Positions 28,504 to 36,682 of a DNA stretch of 64,000 nucleotides are shown one piece after another; positions within the stretch are counted from its first letter, which is position 1; each line of letters starts with the position of its first letter. The position numbers and the translations under genes are program-made. Where the stretch lies: positions 62,001-126,000 of the forward strand of contig CANEZL010000002.1 in assembly GCA_947444195.1 (NCBI GenBank), in the 5' to 3' direction. This stretch comes from Methylobacteriaceae bacterium. Lineage in GTDB: Bacteria; Pseudomonadota; Alphaproteobacteria; Rhizobiales; Beijerinckiaceae. Below the pieces are notes generated by a model. The model was not told the DNA's origin and did not search any database. It was given only the letters and a program-made list of their open reading frames with translations.

Positions 28504-29379
28504 ATGGACATGCACCGACGCGGCTTCGGCCTCGGGCTCCTCGCCGGCCTGTTCCCCGGCTGCGGCGCGGCCGCGGCGACCGCGGATCTCCAGGCGCGTC
28601 TCGATGCCGTCGCGAAGGGTCTCGACGGGCGGCTCGGCGTGGCGCTGCGCGATACCGGAGACGGCCGCGGCCTCGCGCACGCGGCGGAGGAGCGCTTCCC
28701 CCTCTGCAGCACCTTCAAGGTCCCGTTGGCGGCAGCGATCCTCGCCCGCTGCGGGGGCGGCACGGAGCGACTCGACCGGGCGCTGCCCTACACGGCGGCG
28801 GATCTCGACAGCTATGCGCCGGTGGCGCGGCAGCGGCTCGCCGAGGGCGGGGCCAGCCTGACCGTGGAGGAGGCCTGCGCCGCCGCCATCGTGTGGAGCG
28901 ACAACACCGCGGCCAATCTCCTGCTGCGCGCGCTCGGCGGGCCCGAGGAACTCACCGCCTGGCTGCGGGGCATCGGGGACGCGACGACGCGCCTCGACCG
29001 CTGGGAGCCGGACCTGAACACGGCGATCCCGGGCGATGCGCGCGACACCACCACGCCCGCCGCGATGCTGGCGAGCCTGGAGCGGATCCTGCTCGGCTCC
29101 GCCCTGAGCCCGGAGAACCGGGCGCGGACCGAGGGATGGATGCGCGAGGCCCGGACCGGCCTGAGGCGCCTGCGCGCCGGCCTGCCCGCGGACTGGGTGG
29201 TGGGGGACAAGACGGGGTCCGGCGCCAACGGCACCGCCAACGTCGTCGCGATCGTCCGCCCGCCGGGGCGTGCGCCGCTCCTGGCCGCGGTCTACATCAC
29301 CCGGAGTTCCGCCGCCCCCGAGGCGCGGGATGCCGCCCATGCCGAGATCGGCCGCATCGCCGCCGCCCTCGCCCGCTGA
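28504..29379 (+). CDS. Class A beta-lactamase
   Basis: This serine beta-lactamase hydrolyses beta-lactams in the periplasm. The 291-residue protein has a signal peptide with an MHRRGFGLGLL start and all class A motifs: STFK at 69-72, SDN at 132-134, the omega-loop E-P-D-L-N with Glu168, and KTGSGANGT at 236-244. A strong GGGGAGGAAG precedes ATG 28504. No AmpR- or BlaR-type regulator is adjacent, so expression may be constitutive. The sequence resembles chromosomal class A enzymes of environmental Proteobacteria; its spectrum cannot be judged here. Confidence 0.93.
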   Translation: MDMHRRGFGLGLLAGLFPGCGAAAATADLQARLDAVAKGLDGRLGVALRDTGDGRGLAHAAEERFPLCSTFKVPLAAAILARCGGGTERLDRALPYTAADLDSYAPVARQRLAEGGASLTVEEACAAAIVWSDNTAANLLLRALGGPEELTAWLRGIGDATTRLDRWEPDLNTAIPGDARDTTTPAAMLASLERILLGSALSPENRARTEGWMREARTGLRRLRAGLPADWVVGDKTGSGANGTANVVAIVRPPGRAPLLAAVYITRSSAAPEARDAAHAEIGRIAAALAR

Positions 29380-29391
29380 GACGTCGAGAGC

Positions 29392-29865
29392 ATGGCCAAG
29401 GCCACCCCCGCGACCCGCGCCCTGGACAAGGCCGGCATCGCCTACACCCTGCACAGCTACGCCTACGATCCCGATGCCCAGCGCATCGGCCTCCAGGCCG
29501 CCGAGGCCCTGGGCGTGGCGCCGGACCGGGTGTTGAAGACCCTGATGGCCTCCGTGGACGGAAAGCCCGTCTGCCTCCTCGTGGCCTCGGACCGGGAGGT
29601 GGGCATGAAGCGGGTGGCCGCGGCCTTCGGGGGCAAATCGGCCGCGATGCTGAAGCCGGCCGAGGCCGAGCGCCTCACGGGCTACCATGTGGGCGGCATC
29701 AGCCCCCTCGGCCAGAAGCGCGCGGTGCCGACGGTGATCGATGCCGGCTCGCTGGCCGGGGACGCGGAGATCCACGTCAACGGCGGGGGCCGCGGCCTGC
29801 AGATCCGCCTGCGGCCGGCCGACCTCCTCCGGGCCCTCTCCGCCCGCACCGCGCCCCTGGTCTGA
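29392..29865 (+). CDS. ybaK: Cys-tRNA(Pro)/Cys-tRNA(Cys) deacylase, YbaK/EbsC type
   Basis: This is a trans-editing factor that hydrolyses Cys-tRNA(Pro) formed by prolyl-tRNA synthetase. The 157-residue single-domain protein has ATRALDKAGIAYTLHSY, VLKTLMASVDGKP with the catalytic-site Lys, and GYHVGGISPLGQKRAVPTVID, the family block. It follows the beta-lactamase gene by 12 nt and may share its transcript. Confidence 0.92.
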   Translation: MAKATPATRALDKAGIAYTLHSYAYDPDAQRIGLQAAEALGVAPDRVLKTLMASVDGKPVCLLVASDREVGMKRVAAAFGGKSAAMLKPAEAERLTGYHVGGISPLGQKRAVPTVIDAGSLAGDAEIHVNGGGRGLQIRLRPADLLRALSARTAPLV

Positions 29866-29874
29866 GACGGGTCC

Positions 29875-30091
29875 CGGTCGATCGCTTCGTATGCGTTTGC
29901 CCCCGTCATTCCGGGTCGCTCGCCGAGCGAGCCCGGACCCGAAGGGGCGCGTGGAGCGTGCGATCCATGAACACCGCAGGTCCTCGTCCCGATAGTTCGG
30001 TGTGCAGGGATCCCGGGCTCCGCTCCGCGGCCGGACTCCGCTCCGCGGCCCCGGGATGACGGTGCGGTGCCTGTCCCGAAGCGATCGACCG
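29875..30091. repeat. Nested inverted-repeat element (MITE-like)
   Basis: The ends are a perfect 15-bp inverted repeat, CGGTCGATCGCTTCG at 29875-29889 and its complement at 30077-30091. Nested inside is CCGTCATTCCGGG (near 29902) against CCCGGGATGACGG (near 30051), and inside that further short palindromes such as GCTCGCCGAGCGAGC and a doubled CTCCGCTCCGCGGCC. No reading frame of its own is convincing. It fills most of the gap between the deacylase gene and the next gene. Confidence 0.8.
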
Positions 30092-30108
30092 GAACCCGTA
30101 TGCGGTCC

Positions 30109-30123
30109 TTAACGAACGGTTTA
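30109..30123. promoter_or_regulatory. Near-consensus CtrA-type box
   Basis: TTAA-cgaacgg-TTTA differs from the CtrA consensus TTAA-N7-TTAA at one base and lies 41 nt upstream of ATG 30165. It may regulate the small exported protein gene. A single such match can occur by chance. Confidence 0.3.
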
Positions 30124-30164
30124 CCGCGTTTGGGCAGGGTCCGGGAGAATTGCGGGACGAGGAC

Positions 30165-30527
30165 ATGCGCGCGGGAACGGCACGACGGCTCTGCGCGCTC
30201 CACTTGGCCGCCCTCGGCCTCGTGCCGGGCGCCCGCGCGGCGGACCTGTTCCTGCCCCCGGGGCCGGCACCCGCTCCGATCTACGGGGGCGCCCCCCGCT
30301 ACTTTCCCCGCAGCGACGGCAACGAGCGCGTCGTCCGCCGCCCGCCGCCCGCGCCGGTGGCCCTCGGCTGCGTGCCCCGGCGCGTGCCCGTGCCCACCAA
30401 CGCCCCTGACGATCCGAGCTATGTGGGCTCGGCCTACGGGCTGTCGCGGCCGAGCTATTACGGCCTGACCCCGCCACCCGGCATCGACGATCCCTTCGGC
30501 CGCTCCCTGCTGCCCTACTGCCCCTGA
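30165..30527 (+). CDS. Small exported Pro/Tyr-rich protein
   Basis: The 120-residue product starts at ATG 30165 (GACGAGG upstream) with a signal peptide ending GARAADL. The mature part is rich in Pro, Tyr, Gly and Arg and has two cysteines (LGCVPRRV and the penultimate YCP). It resembles many uncharacterised exported proteins of this group and belongs to no named family I recognise. An in-frame TTG at 30150 is less likely. Confidence 0.6.
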   Translation: MRAGTARRLCALHLAALGLVPGARAADLFLPPGPAPAPIYGGAPRYFPRSDGNERVVRRPPPAPVALGCVPRRVPVPTNAPDDPSYVGSAYGLSRPSYYGLTPPPGIDDPFGRSLLPYCP

Positions 30528-30672
30528 GCGGCCGGGCTGGCGCCCGCGGACCTGCCGGATTAAGCCTCTCCGGACGCGCCGGACGCGCCCGCACGGGGGC
30601 GAATGCCCGGGAACGGGGATCCTCGCGAATGCGCAGATCCGGCGCCGCAGGCCGATCCCGGAGCCCCGACCC

Positions 30673-31527
30673 GTGACCCATCCTTCGCCCGGCACCCCCC
30701 AGCGCTTCGCGGACCTCGCGGCCCTGCGGAGGCAGGTCGCGGCCTGGCGGGGGGCGGGCGAGCGGGTCGCGCTGGTGCCGACCATGGGCGCGCTGCACGT
30801 GGGCCATCTCGCCCTGGTCGCCGAGGCGCGGCGGATCGGGCGCGCGGTGGCGAGCATCTTCGTGAACCCGACGCAGTTCGGGCCGAACGAGGATTTCGCC
30901 CGCTATCCCCGCGACGTGGAGGCCGACCTCGCCCGGCTGGGGGAGGGCGGCGCCGACGCGGCCTGGACCCCGGACGTGGCCACCATGTACCCGCCAGGCT
31001 TCGCCACCCGGATCAGCGTCGAGGGCGTGTCCGAGGGCCTGTGCGGCGCCTTCCGCCCCGGCCACTTCGCCGGCGTCGCCACGGTGGTGACGAAGCTCAT
31101 CAATCAGGTCCGTCCCGACGTGGCCCTGTTCGGGGAGAAGGATTACCAGCAGCTGCAGGTGATCCGCCGCGCGGTCGCCGACCTCGACCTCGCCGTCGAG
31201 ATCCGCGGCGTGCCGACCCTGCGCGAGGCGGACGGCCTCGCCCTGTCCTCGCGCAACCGCTATCTCGATCCCGCGGAGCGCGCCGTCGCGCCGAACCTGC
31301 ACGCGGTCCTGAACGCGGTCGCCGCCGCCGCCCGCACGGGCGCCGAGACCGCGCCCGCCATCGCGGAAGGCGCCACGACCCTGGAAGCGGCCGGCTTCCA
31401 GGTGCAGTACCTCGCCGTCTGCGATGCCGGGAGCCTGCGGCCCCTGGAACGGGTCGCCGGCCCGGCCCGCGTGCTGGCCGCGGCCTATCTCGGCCGGACG
31501 CGGCTCATCGACAACGTCGCGGTCTGA
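30673..31527 (+). CDS. panC: Pantothenate synthetase
   Basis: PanC condenses pantoate and beta-alanine with ATP to pantothenate, the coenzyme A precursor. The 284-residue enzyme has PTMGALHVGHLALV with the HxGH ATP-binding histidines (42 and 45), FVNPTQFGPNEDF, FGEKDYQQLQVIRR and LALSSRNRYL. The start is GTG 30673. No panB lies nearby. It is convergent with the esterase gene that follows. Confidence 0.97.
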   Translation: MTHPSPGTPQRFADLAALRRQVAAWRGAGERVALVPTMGALHVGHLALVAEARRIGRAVASIFVNPTQFGPNEDFARYPRDVEADLARLGEGGADAAWTPDVATMYPPGFATRISVEGVSEGLCGAFRPGHFAGVATVVTKLINQVRPDVALFGEKDYQQLQVIRRAVADLDLAVEIRGVPTLREADGLALSSRNRYLDPAERAVAPNLHAVLNAVAAAARTGAETAPAIAEGATTLEAAGFQVQYLAVCDAGSLRPLERVAGPARVLAAAYLGRTRLIDNVAV

Positions 31528-31569
31528 TCGGATCGCCCATCCCGGGTGGCCGGATCCCCGGCCGTTCCC

Positions 31570-32805
31570 TTACCCTCTGCGCCGCGGCGTCAGCCGGTGC
31601 TGGGCGAAGAAGTCGAGCATGGCCCGCGAGGCGTCCGGTCCGCGGCCGTCCGTGTAGCTGCCGCGGGGATCGCCGCCGGACCAGGCATGGCCCGCCCCGC
31701 GCACCCGCCAATCCTCGACGCGGACGCGGCCGTCGGCGTCTCGGTAGCGGGTCCGGGTGAAGGGATGTCCGGCATCCTCGAAGCTCTCGCGGGTCGGCTC
31801 GAGGCTGGCGATGCCGGCCTGGGCGAGGATCTGGTCGGCGTTGCGCACGCTCACGGTGCCGTCGTCGTCCCCGTGGAAGACGATGGTGGGCAGGGCCGCG
31901 CCCGCTGCGGGGGCACCGAAGCCAGCGGCGGGCGCCGCGCCCGGCGCGCCCGCCTGCATCGCCATCAGCGCCGAGGGGAGATCCCGGGCGCAGCCGGCCG
32001 CGAGGCCGGAATGGATGCCCACCGCCGCGTAGAGATCGGGATAGGCCTGCCCGATATTGGCCGCCGCGGCGCCGCCTGCCGACATGCCGGCGATGTAGAT
32101 CCGGGCTGGGTCGAGGCCGTGCTCGGCGATGAGGGCGCGGGTGAGCCCGGCGACGATGGCGGCCTCGCCGCCCTCGCGGCCCTGGTCGCGCGGCTCGTAC
32201 CAGTTCCAGCACTTCTGGCCGTGGGCGCGGCGCGTCTGGCCCGGATAGACCACGAACAGGCCGTCGCGCTCGGCCAGGGCGTTCATGCCGGTGCCGGCGG
32301 CGAAATCCTCCGGCGACTGCGTGCAGCCGTGCAGCATCACCACCAGGGGCGCGGGCCGCTGCGGCTGGCTCGGGATGAACAGCTTGTAGTCGCGGGATCC
32401 CGCGGCGCAGGCGAAGTGGCCGTCCTCGAACGCGCCGCCGGACGGGCTTACCGGCCGCTGCGAGGGGGCGCGGCCGAGGCCGCCGCCCGCCAGACCTTCG
32501 AGGCCCTTCAGAACGGGGGCGACGCCGCGGCCGAAGCCGCGCACCACGGTGTCGACCGCAGCCCGCACACGGTCGGGGTTGAGCGCCGAGGCCTCGGCGG
32601 TGGTCTCGGGCCTAGTGCGCGCGGCCGGAGCGGGGGAGGCGGGCGGCTCCAGCAGGGCGTCCGGCGCCTGGGGCCGTGCGGACACCCCGAAGAGGCTGCG
32701 CTGGATCACCGCCATGGATTCCTCGAGGCGGCCGAGCTGGGTCAGGCGGGTCGCCTCCAGCATGTCGTCGAGATGGGGCGGGGCGCGGTGCGTGCGGTCG
32801 GTCAT
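31570..32805 (-). CDS. PHB depolymerase-family esterase
   Basis: The 411-residue protein has an N-terminal variable segment (about 1-130), then an esterase domain of the LpqC/PHB-depolymerase family: LVVMLHGCTQSPEDFAAGTG, the lipase box GMSAGG with the nucleophilic serine, HGDDDGTVSV with the acid, and GAGHAWSGGD with the histidine. No signal peptide is visible, so it may act inside the cell on short polyhydroxyalkanoate chains or other esters. A ribbon-helix-helix gene ends 16 nt upstream and is probably cotranscribed. Confidence 0.88.
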   Translation of the reverse strand: MTDRTHRAPPHLDDMLEATRLTQLGRLEESMAVIQRSLFGVSARPQAPDALLEPPASPAPAARTRPETTAEASALNPDRVRAAVDTVVRGFGRGVAPVLKGLEGLAGGGLGRAPSQRPVSPSGGAFEDGHFACAAGSRDYKLFIPSQPQRPAPLVVMLHGCTQSPEDFAAGTGMNALAERDGLFVVYPGQTRRAHGQKCWNWYEPRDQGREGGEAAIVAGLTRALIAEHGLDPARIYIAGMSAGGAAAANIGQAYPDLYAAVGIHSGLAAGCARDLPSALMAMQAGAPGAAPAAGFGAPAAGAALPTIVFHGDDDGTVSVRNADQILAQAGIASLEPTRESFEDAGHPFTRTRYRDADGRVRVEDWRVRGAGHAWSGGDPRGSYTDGRGPDASRAMLDFFAQHRLTPRRRG

Positions 32806-32821
32806 GGGGTCCTCGCAGGGT

Positions 32822-33259
32822 TCAGCGCAGCCGGTCGGCGAGAGCGGCCTTGACCGCGGGGCTCGCCTGCAGGCTTCCCAGCACCTCCAGGGAGGCGATG
32901 GTCGCGCGGGCGAGATCGGGGGTGACGTCGGGGGCGATGGTCGCGAGGCCGAGGACGCGGATCTCGAGCATCCGCCCCTCGGACAGGGCCGCCTCGAGGC
33001 TCGGGCGGTCGATCTGGCGCAGGCCGAGCTCGACGCTGCGCCGGGCCACGGATTGCCGCGTCACCTCGGCGTGCCGGTCGATCTGGTTGCGGATCGCCGT
33101 GCGGATGAAGTCGCTGCGGTTGGCGTAGACGCCCTCCGCCACGAGGAGGTCGACATGGCCGAGATCGACATGGCCGAGATTGATCGTGATCTTCTCGCTG
33201 TCGGCCGCCCGCGCGGCCGGCCGTGCTGGAACCATCACCGGCTGCCCGACGTCGAACAT
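32822..33259 (-). CDS. CopG-like ribbon-helix-helix protein
   Basis: ATG 33259 is chosen because GGTGAGGGG lies about 9 nt upstream; a start at 33268 would abut that site. The 145-residue product has a ribbon-helix-helix DNA-binding segment (KITINLGHVDLGHVDLLV, then NRSDFIRTAIRNQIDRH) and a C-terminal helical half of unknown use. The strand region includes a near-exact 15-base direct duplication in DNA. It lies directly upstream of the PHB-type esterase and may regulate it. Confidence 0.8.
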   Translation of the reverse strand: MFDVGQPVMVPARPAARAADSEKITINLGHVDLGHVDLLVAEGVYANRSDFIRTAIRNQIDRHAEVTRQSVARRSVELGLRQIDRPSLEAALSEGRMLEIRVLGLATIAPDVTPDLARATIASLEVLGSLQASPAVKAALADRLR

Positions 33260-33389
33260 GCTCGCCATCCCCTCACCATCCACGGGGATGGATATGGGGC
33301 AGGTGTTGTGCGTTGCAATAGGCGTTGATGCATTGCACCAAAACGTGATGCGACGACCTGAGCGCGGCGCGGCGGCTGCCTGCGGCCGA

Positions 33390-34112
33390 TCAGGCCGGCT
33401 CGTCCGCGCCGACATACTCCGCCCAGATCGCGCCGGGACCGAGGCCGGTCCGGAAGCTGTCGTGGCGGGCGCGCTCCGCCTCGGTCAGGCGCGGGCGGTG
33501 GCGGCGGGCCGCCCGGGGGGCGGGGCCGGCCTCCAGCGCGAGGCCGGGCATCGGCGCGGTCGCGGCGGGCGCGAAATCCAGGCCCGTCTGCTTGCCGCCG
33601 AGGAGCTCCACGTAGACCTCGGCCAGGATCTGCGCGTCGAGGAGCGCGCCGTGCTTCGTGCGCCGGCTGCGGTCGATGCCGTAGCGGTTGCACAGCATGT
33701 CGAGGCTGTTGCCGGCGCCGGGATGCTTCTTGCGGGCGAGGATCAGGGTGTCGACCACCTCGCCGAGGACGATGGGCGGCGGCGCGCCCGCCCCCAGCCG
33801 GGCGTATTCCATGTTGAGGAAGCCCACGTCGAAGGGCGCGTTGTGGATCACCAGCCGGCCCCCCTCGCAGAAGGCCACGAGGTCGGCGGCGATATCGGCG
33901 AAGAGCGGCTTGTCGGCGAGGAACGCGTCCGAGATCCCGTGCACGGCGAAGGCGTCGGGGTGGACCGCCCGCTGCGGGTTGCAGAAGCGGTGGAAGGTCC
34001 GCCCGGTCTGGACGTGGTTGATGAGTTCGACGCAGCCCACCTCGATGAGGCGGTCGCCGTTCCTGGCGTCCGTGCCGGTGGTCTCGGTGTCGAGAACGAT
34101 CTCGCGCAGCAT
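33390..34112 (-). CDS. dnaQ: DNA polymerase III epsilon (proofreading exonuclease)
   Basis: DnaQ is the 3'-5' proofreading subunit of the replicase. The 240-residue protein starts MLREIVLDTETTG (Exo I, Asp8 and Glu10) and has LVIHNAPFDVGFLNMEYAR (Exo II), then LDMLCNRYGIDRSRRTKHGALLDAQILAEVYVELLGG (cited here by its ends; Exo III with the catalytic His and Asp). The C-terminal tail about residue 185 onward carries the presumed alpha- and clamp-binding segment. It is in the conserved dnaQ-coaE-aroE-maf-ppsR origin cluster. Confidence 0.96.
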   Translation of the reverse strand: MLREIVLDTETTGTDARNGDRLIEVGCVELINHVQTGRTFHRFCNPQRAVHPDAFAVHGISDAFLADKPLFADIAADLVAFCEGGRLVIHNAPFDVGFLNMEYARLGAGAPPPIVLGEVVDTLILARKKHPGAGNSLDMLCNRYGIDRSRRTKHGALLDAQILAEVYVELLGGKQTGLDFAPAATAPMPGLALEAGPAPRAARRHRPRLTEAERARHDSFRTGLGPGAIWAEYVGADEPA

Positions 34113-34151
34113 GTCGTCGCCCGTGCGGCCAGGGTTGGAGAAGGGTCGAGG

Positions 34152-34790
34152 CTAGCCGCCGTCGGTTAACGGAGCGGCGCCCGTGACCGCGGCGACGATC
34201 CGGTCCACCTCGGCCTCGGCCGCGGTGAAGCCCCGGCTCGTGTCGATTATGAAATCGGCTAAGTTTCGCTTCTCGGGGTCGGGCATCTGCTTGGCCAGGA
34301 TCGCGGCGAAGGCGGCCTCGGTCATGCCGGGGCGGGCGAGCACCCGGGCCCGCTGCACCTCGGGCGGGGCCGTGACGACGAGGACGGCATCGCAGCGGCT
34401 CTCGCCCCCGGTCTCGTAGAGAAGGGGGATATCGAGGAGGACGAGGGGCGCGTCCGCGTGGCGGGCGAGGAAGTCCCGCGCCACGGCGCCGACCAGGGGG
34501 TGGACGATGGCCTCCAGGCGGGCCAGCGCGTCCGGCTGGTCGAGCACGGCGTCCCGCAGGCGGGCGCGGTCGACGCCGCCCTCCGGCCCGAGGGTGCCCG
34601 GAAAGGCCGCGCCGATCGCTGCTGCGGCGGCGCCGCCCGGCCCGTAGAGCCGGTGCACGGCCGCGTCCGCATCGTGCACCGGCACGCCGCGGGCGGCGAA
34701 CATCGCCGCGGTGGCGGATTTGCCCATGCCGATGGAGCCGGTCAGTCCGAGCACGAAGGGACGGCCCTCGGGGCGGGGATGAGCGCTCAT
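34152..34790 (-). CDS. coaE: Dephospho-CoA kinase
   Basis: CoaE phosphorylates the 3'-hydroxyl of dephospho-CoA, the last step of coenzyme A synthesis. The 212-residue kinase has the P-loop GLTGSIGMGKS, DADAAVHRLYGPGG, HPLVGAVARDF and PLLYETGGESRCDAVLVV. ATG 34790 overlaps the aroE stop (ATGA), so the genes are coupled. The frame continues upstream through aroE but without family sequence. Confidence 0.95.
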   Translation of the reverse strand: MSAHPRPEGRPFVLGLTGSIGMGKSATAAMFAARGVPVHDADAAVHRLYGPGGAAAAAIGAAFPGTLGPEGGVDRARLRDAVLDQPDALARLEAIVHPLVGAVARDFLARHADAPLVLLDIPLLYETGGESRCDAVLVVTAPPEVQRARVLARPGMTEAAFAAILAKQMPDPEKRNLADFIIDTSRGFTAAEAEVDRIVAAVTGAAPLTDGG

Positions 34791-35626
34791 CGGTCCGCGA
34801 GATCCGCCACGATGCGGGCGCGCAGGTCCGGCGTCACCGCGGGCCGGGTGCCGAACCAAGCCTCGAAACCCGGCACCGCCTGGTGCAGCAGCATGCCGAG
34901 CCCGTCGACCGCGGCGAGCCCCCGGGCCCGCGCGGCCGCCAGCAGAGGGGTCTCCAGGGGCGCGTAGACGATGTCGGCCACCGCCGCGCGCGCGGGCAGA
35001 GGCGCGAGGTCGAGGTCGAGGGCCGGCTGGCCCCGCATGCCGAGGGCGGTGCTGTTCACGAGAAGCCCGGTCTCGGCGAGGAGGCCGGGGATGTCCGACC
35101 ACGACGCGGCCTCCGCGATCTCCGGCGCCAGGGCAGCCACCGCCACGGCCCGCTCCGGGCTGCGGTTGGCCACGCGGATCCGCCGCAGGCCGCGCTCGGC
35201 CAGACCCACCATGATCGCCCGGGCCGCGCCGCCGGCGCCGAGGATCAGGGCGCTGCCCCCCGTCCGCTCCGGCCAATCCGCCCCGAGGCTCTGGTCGAGA
35301 TGGCCGATGAAGCCCGGTGCATCGGTGTTGTCGCCGCGGATGCGCCCGTCCGCCTCGACCACGAGGGTGTTGACCGCGCCGATCCGCGCGGCCCGCGGCG
35401 TCAGCCGGTCGGCCAGGGCGTGCGCGGCCTCCTTGTGCGGGATCGTCACGTTGCCTCCGGCATAATCGGAGCCGGCTAGATTTTTCACGAAGTCGGCAAA
35501 GTCGGCCGGCGCGACGTCGAGCCGCTCGTAGGATCCGGCGATGCCGTGGGCGTCGAGCCAGTGCCCGTGGATCAGCGGCGAGCGCGAATGGGCGATCGGG
35601 TGGCCGACGACGAAGGCGCGTCTCAT
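34787..35626 (-). CDS. aroE: Shikimate dehydrogenase
   Basis: AroE reduces 3-dehydroshikimate with NADPH in aromatic amino acid synthesis. The 279-residue enzyme has GHPIAHSRSPLIHGHWL (substrate-binding serines), NVTIPHKEAA with the catalytic Lys, ALILGAGGAARAIMVGL (NADP loop), VANRSPERA and the C-terminal GLGMLLHQAVPGFEAWFG. It starts 51 nt after the cation-efflux gene. Confidence 0.96.
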   Translation of the reverse strand: MRRAFVVGHPIAHSRSPLIHGHWLDAHGIAGSYERLDVAPADFADFVKNLAGSDYAGGNVTIPHKEAAHALADRLTPRAARIGAVNTLVVEADGRIRGDNTDAPGFIGHLDQSLGADWPERTGGSALILGAGGAARAIMVGLAERGLRRIRVANRSPERAVAVAALAPEIAEAASWSDIPGLLAETGLLVNSTALGMRGQPALDLDLAPLPARAAVADIVYAPLETPLLAAARARGLAAVDGLGMLLHQAVPGFEAWFGTRPAVTPDLRARIVADLADR

Positions 35627-35677
35627 CGCAGGATTCCGCCTGTTGGGGATGGGAGCCGGCGGAGGAAAGCCGGCATG

Positions 35678-36682
35678 TCAGACCGCGCAGGCATCGGCGA
35701 GCCGGCAGGAGGGGCCGCCGGCCTCCTCGATCTGAAGGGTGACGTGGGCGATGCCGAAGCGCGCGCGCAGGTCCTGCGCCGCGGCGGCGAGGAAGGCGTT
35801 GCCGGGGTGGCCCCCCGTCATCACGAGATGGGCGGTCAGCGCCGTCTCGGTGGTGCTCATCGGCCAGATGTGCAGGTCGTGCAGGTCGGCCACCGCGGGC
35901 AGGGCGCGCAGATGGGCGGCCACCGCCTCCGGGGCGATGCCGGAGGGCACGGCGGAAAGCGACATCGCCACGCTCTCGCGCAGCAACCCCCAGCTCGCCC
36001 AGATGATGAGCCCGCCGATGACGAGGCTCACCGCCGGATCGATCCAGACGGCGCCGGTGAGCAGGATCGCGAGCCCCGCGAGCACCACGCCCGCCGAGAC
36101 GGCGGCATCCGCCAGCATGTGCAGGAAGGCGCCGCGGATGTTGATGTCGTCCTTCGCGCCCCGGGCGAAGAGCCAGGCGGTGAACCCGTTGATCAGGATG
36201 CCGATCGCCGCCACCACCATCACCGTGGTGCCGGCGACGGGCTCGGGATGGACGAGGCGGACGACGGCCTCCCACAGGATCGCCCCCACCGCGACGAGCA
36301 GGAACACCGCGTTGAACAGGGCGGCCAGGATCGAGGAGCCGCGCAGGCCGTAAGTGAAGCGCGGGCTCGGCCGGCGCCGCACCAGCACGGAGGCGATCCA
36401 GGCGACGAGGAGGCCGAGCACGTCGGACAGGTTGTGCCCGGCATCGGCCACCAGGGACATGGAATTGCTGGCAAACCCGTAGCCGGCCTCAATCACCACG
36501 AAGGCGGTGTTGAGCGCGATGCCCACCGCGAAGGCGGTGCCGAAGCGGGCCGGCGCGTGGACGTGGCCGGCCGCGCCGTGGCCGTGCGCGTGCCGGTGGC
36601 CGCCGGTCCCGTGATCGTCGTGGGCATGGCCGTGATCGTGCCCGTGATCGTGCAAGGGATCCCCCTTCAGAACCGGAGCCAT
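35678..36682 (-). CDS. Cation diffusion facilitator (Zn/Co/Cd efflux) transporter
   Basis: The 334-residue CDF protein has a His/Asp/Gly-rich N-terminus (HDHGHDHGHAHDDHG), six predicted membrane helices and the metal-site pairs HNLSDVLG and HMLADAAVS, each with His and Asp four residues apart. A cytosolic C-terminal domain (DLHDLHIWPMS) follows. It should export divalent metal by proton antiport. It overlaps the 3' end of maf by 16 nt and is an insertion in the otherwise conserved maf-aroE order. Confidence 0.93.
   Translation of the reverse strand: MAPVLKGDPLHDHGHDHGHAHDDHGTGGHRHAHGHGAAGHVHAPARFGTAFAVGIALNTAFVVIEAGYGFASNSMSLVADAGHNLSDVLGLLVAWIASVLVRRRPSPRFTYGLRGSSILAALFNAVFLLVAVGAILWEAVVRLVHPEPVAGTTVMVVAAIGILINGFTAWLFARGAKDDINIRGAFLHMLADAAVSAGVVLAGLAILLTGAVWIDPAVSLVIGGLIIWASWGLLRESVAMSLSAVPSGIAPEAVAAHLRALPAVADLHDLHIWPMSTTETALTAHLVMTGGHPGNAFLAAAAQDLRARFGIAHVTLQIEEAGGPSCRLADACAV

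Noticed and set aside
33125-33185. 15-base direct duplication in the ribbon-helix-helix gene
   Set aside because: It encodes LGHVDLGHVDL, and similar alternating Leu-Gly-x-Val-Asp spacing is expected in this family's beta-strand; it is probably not a recent slip.
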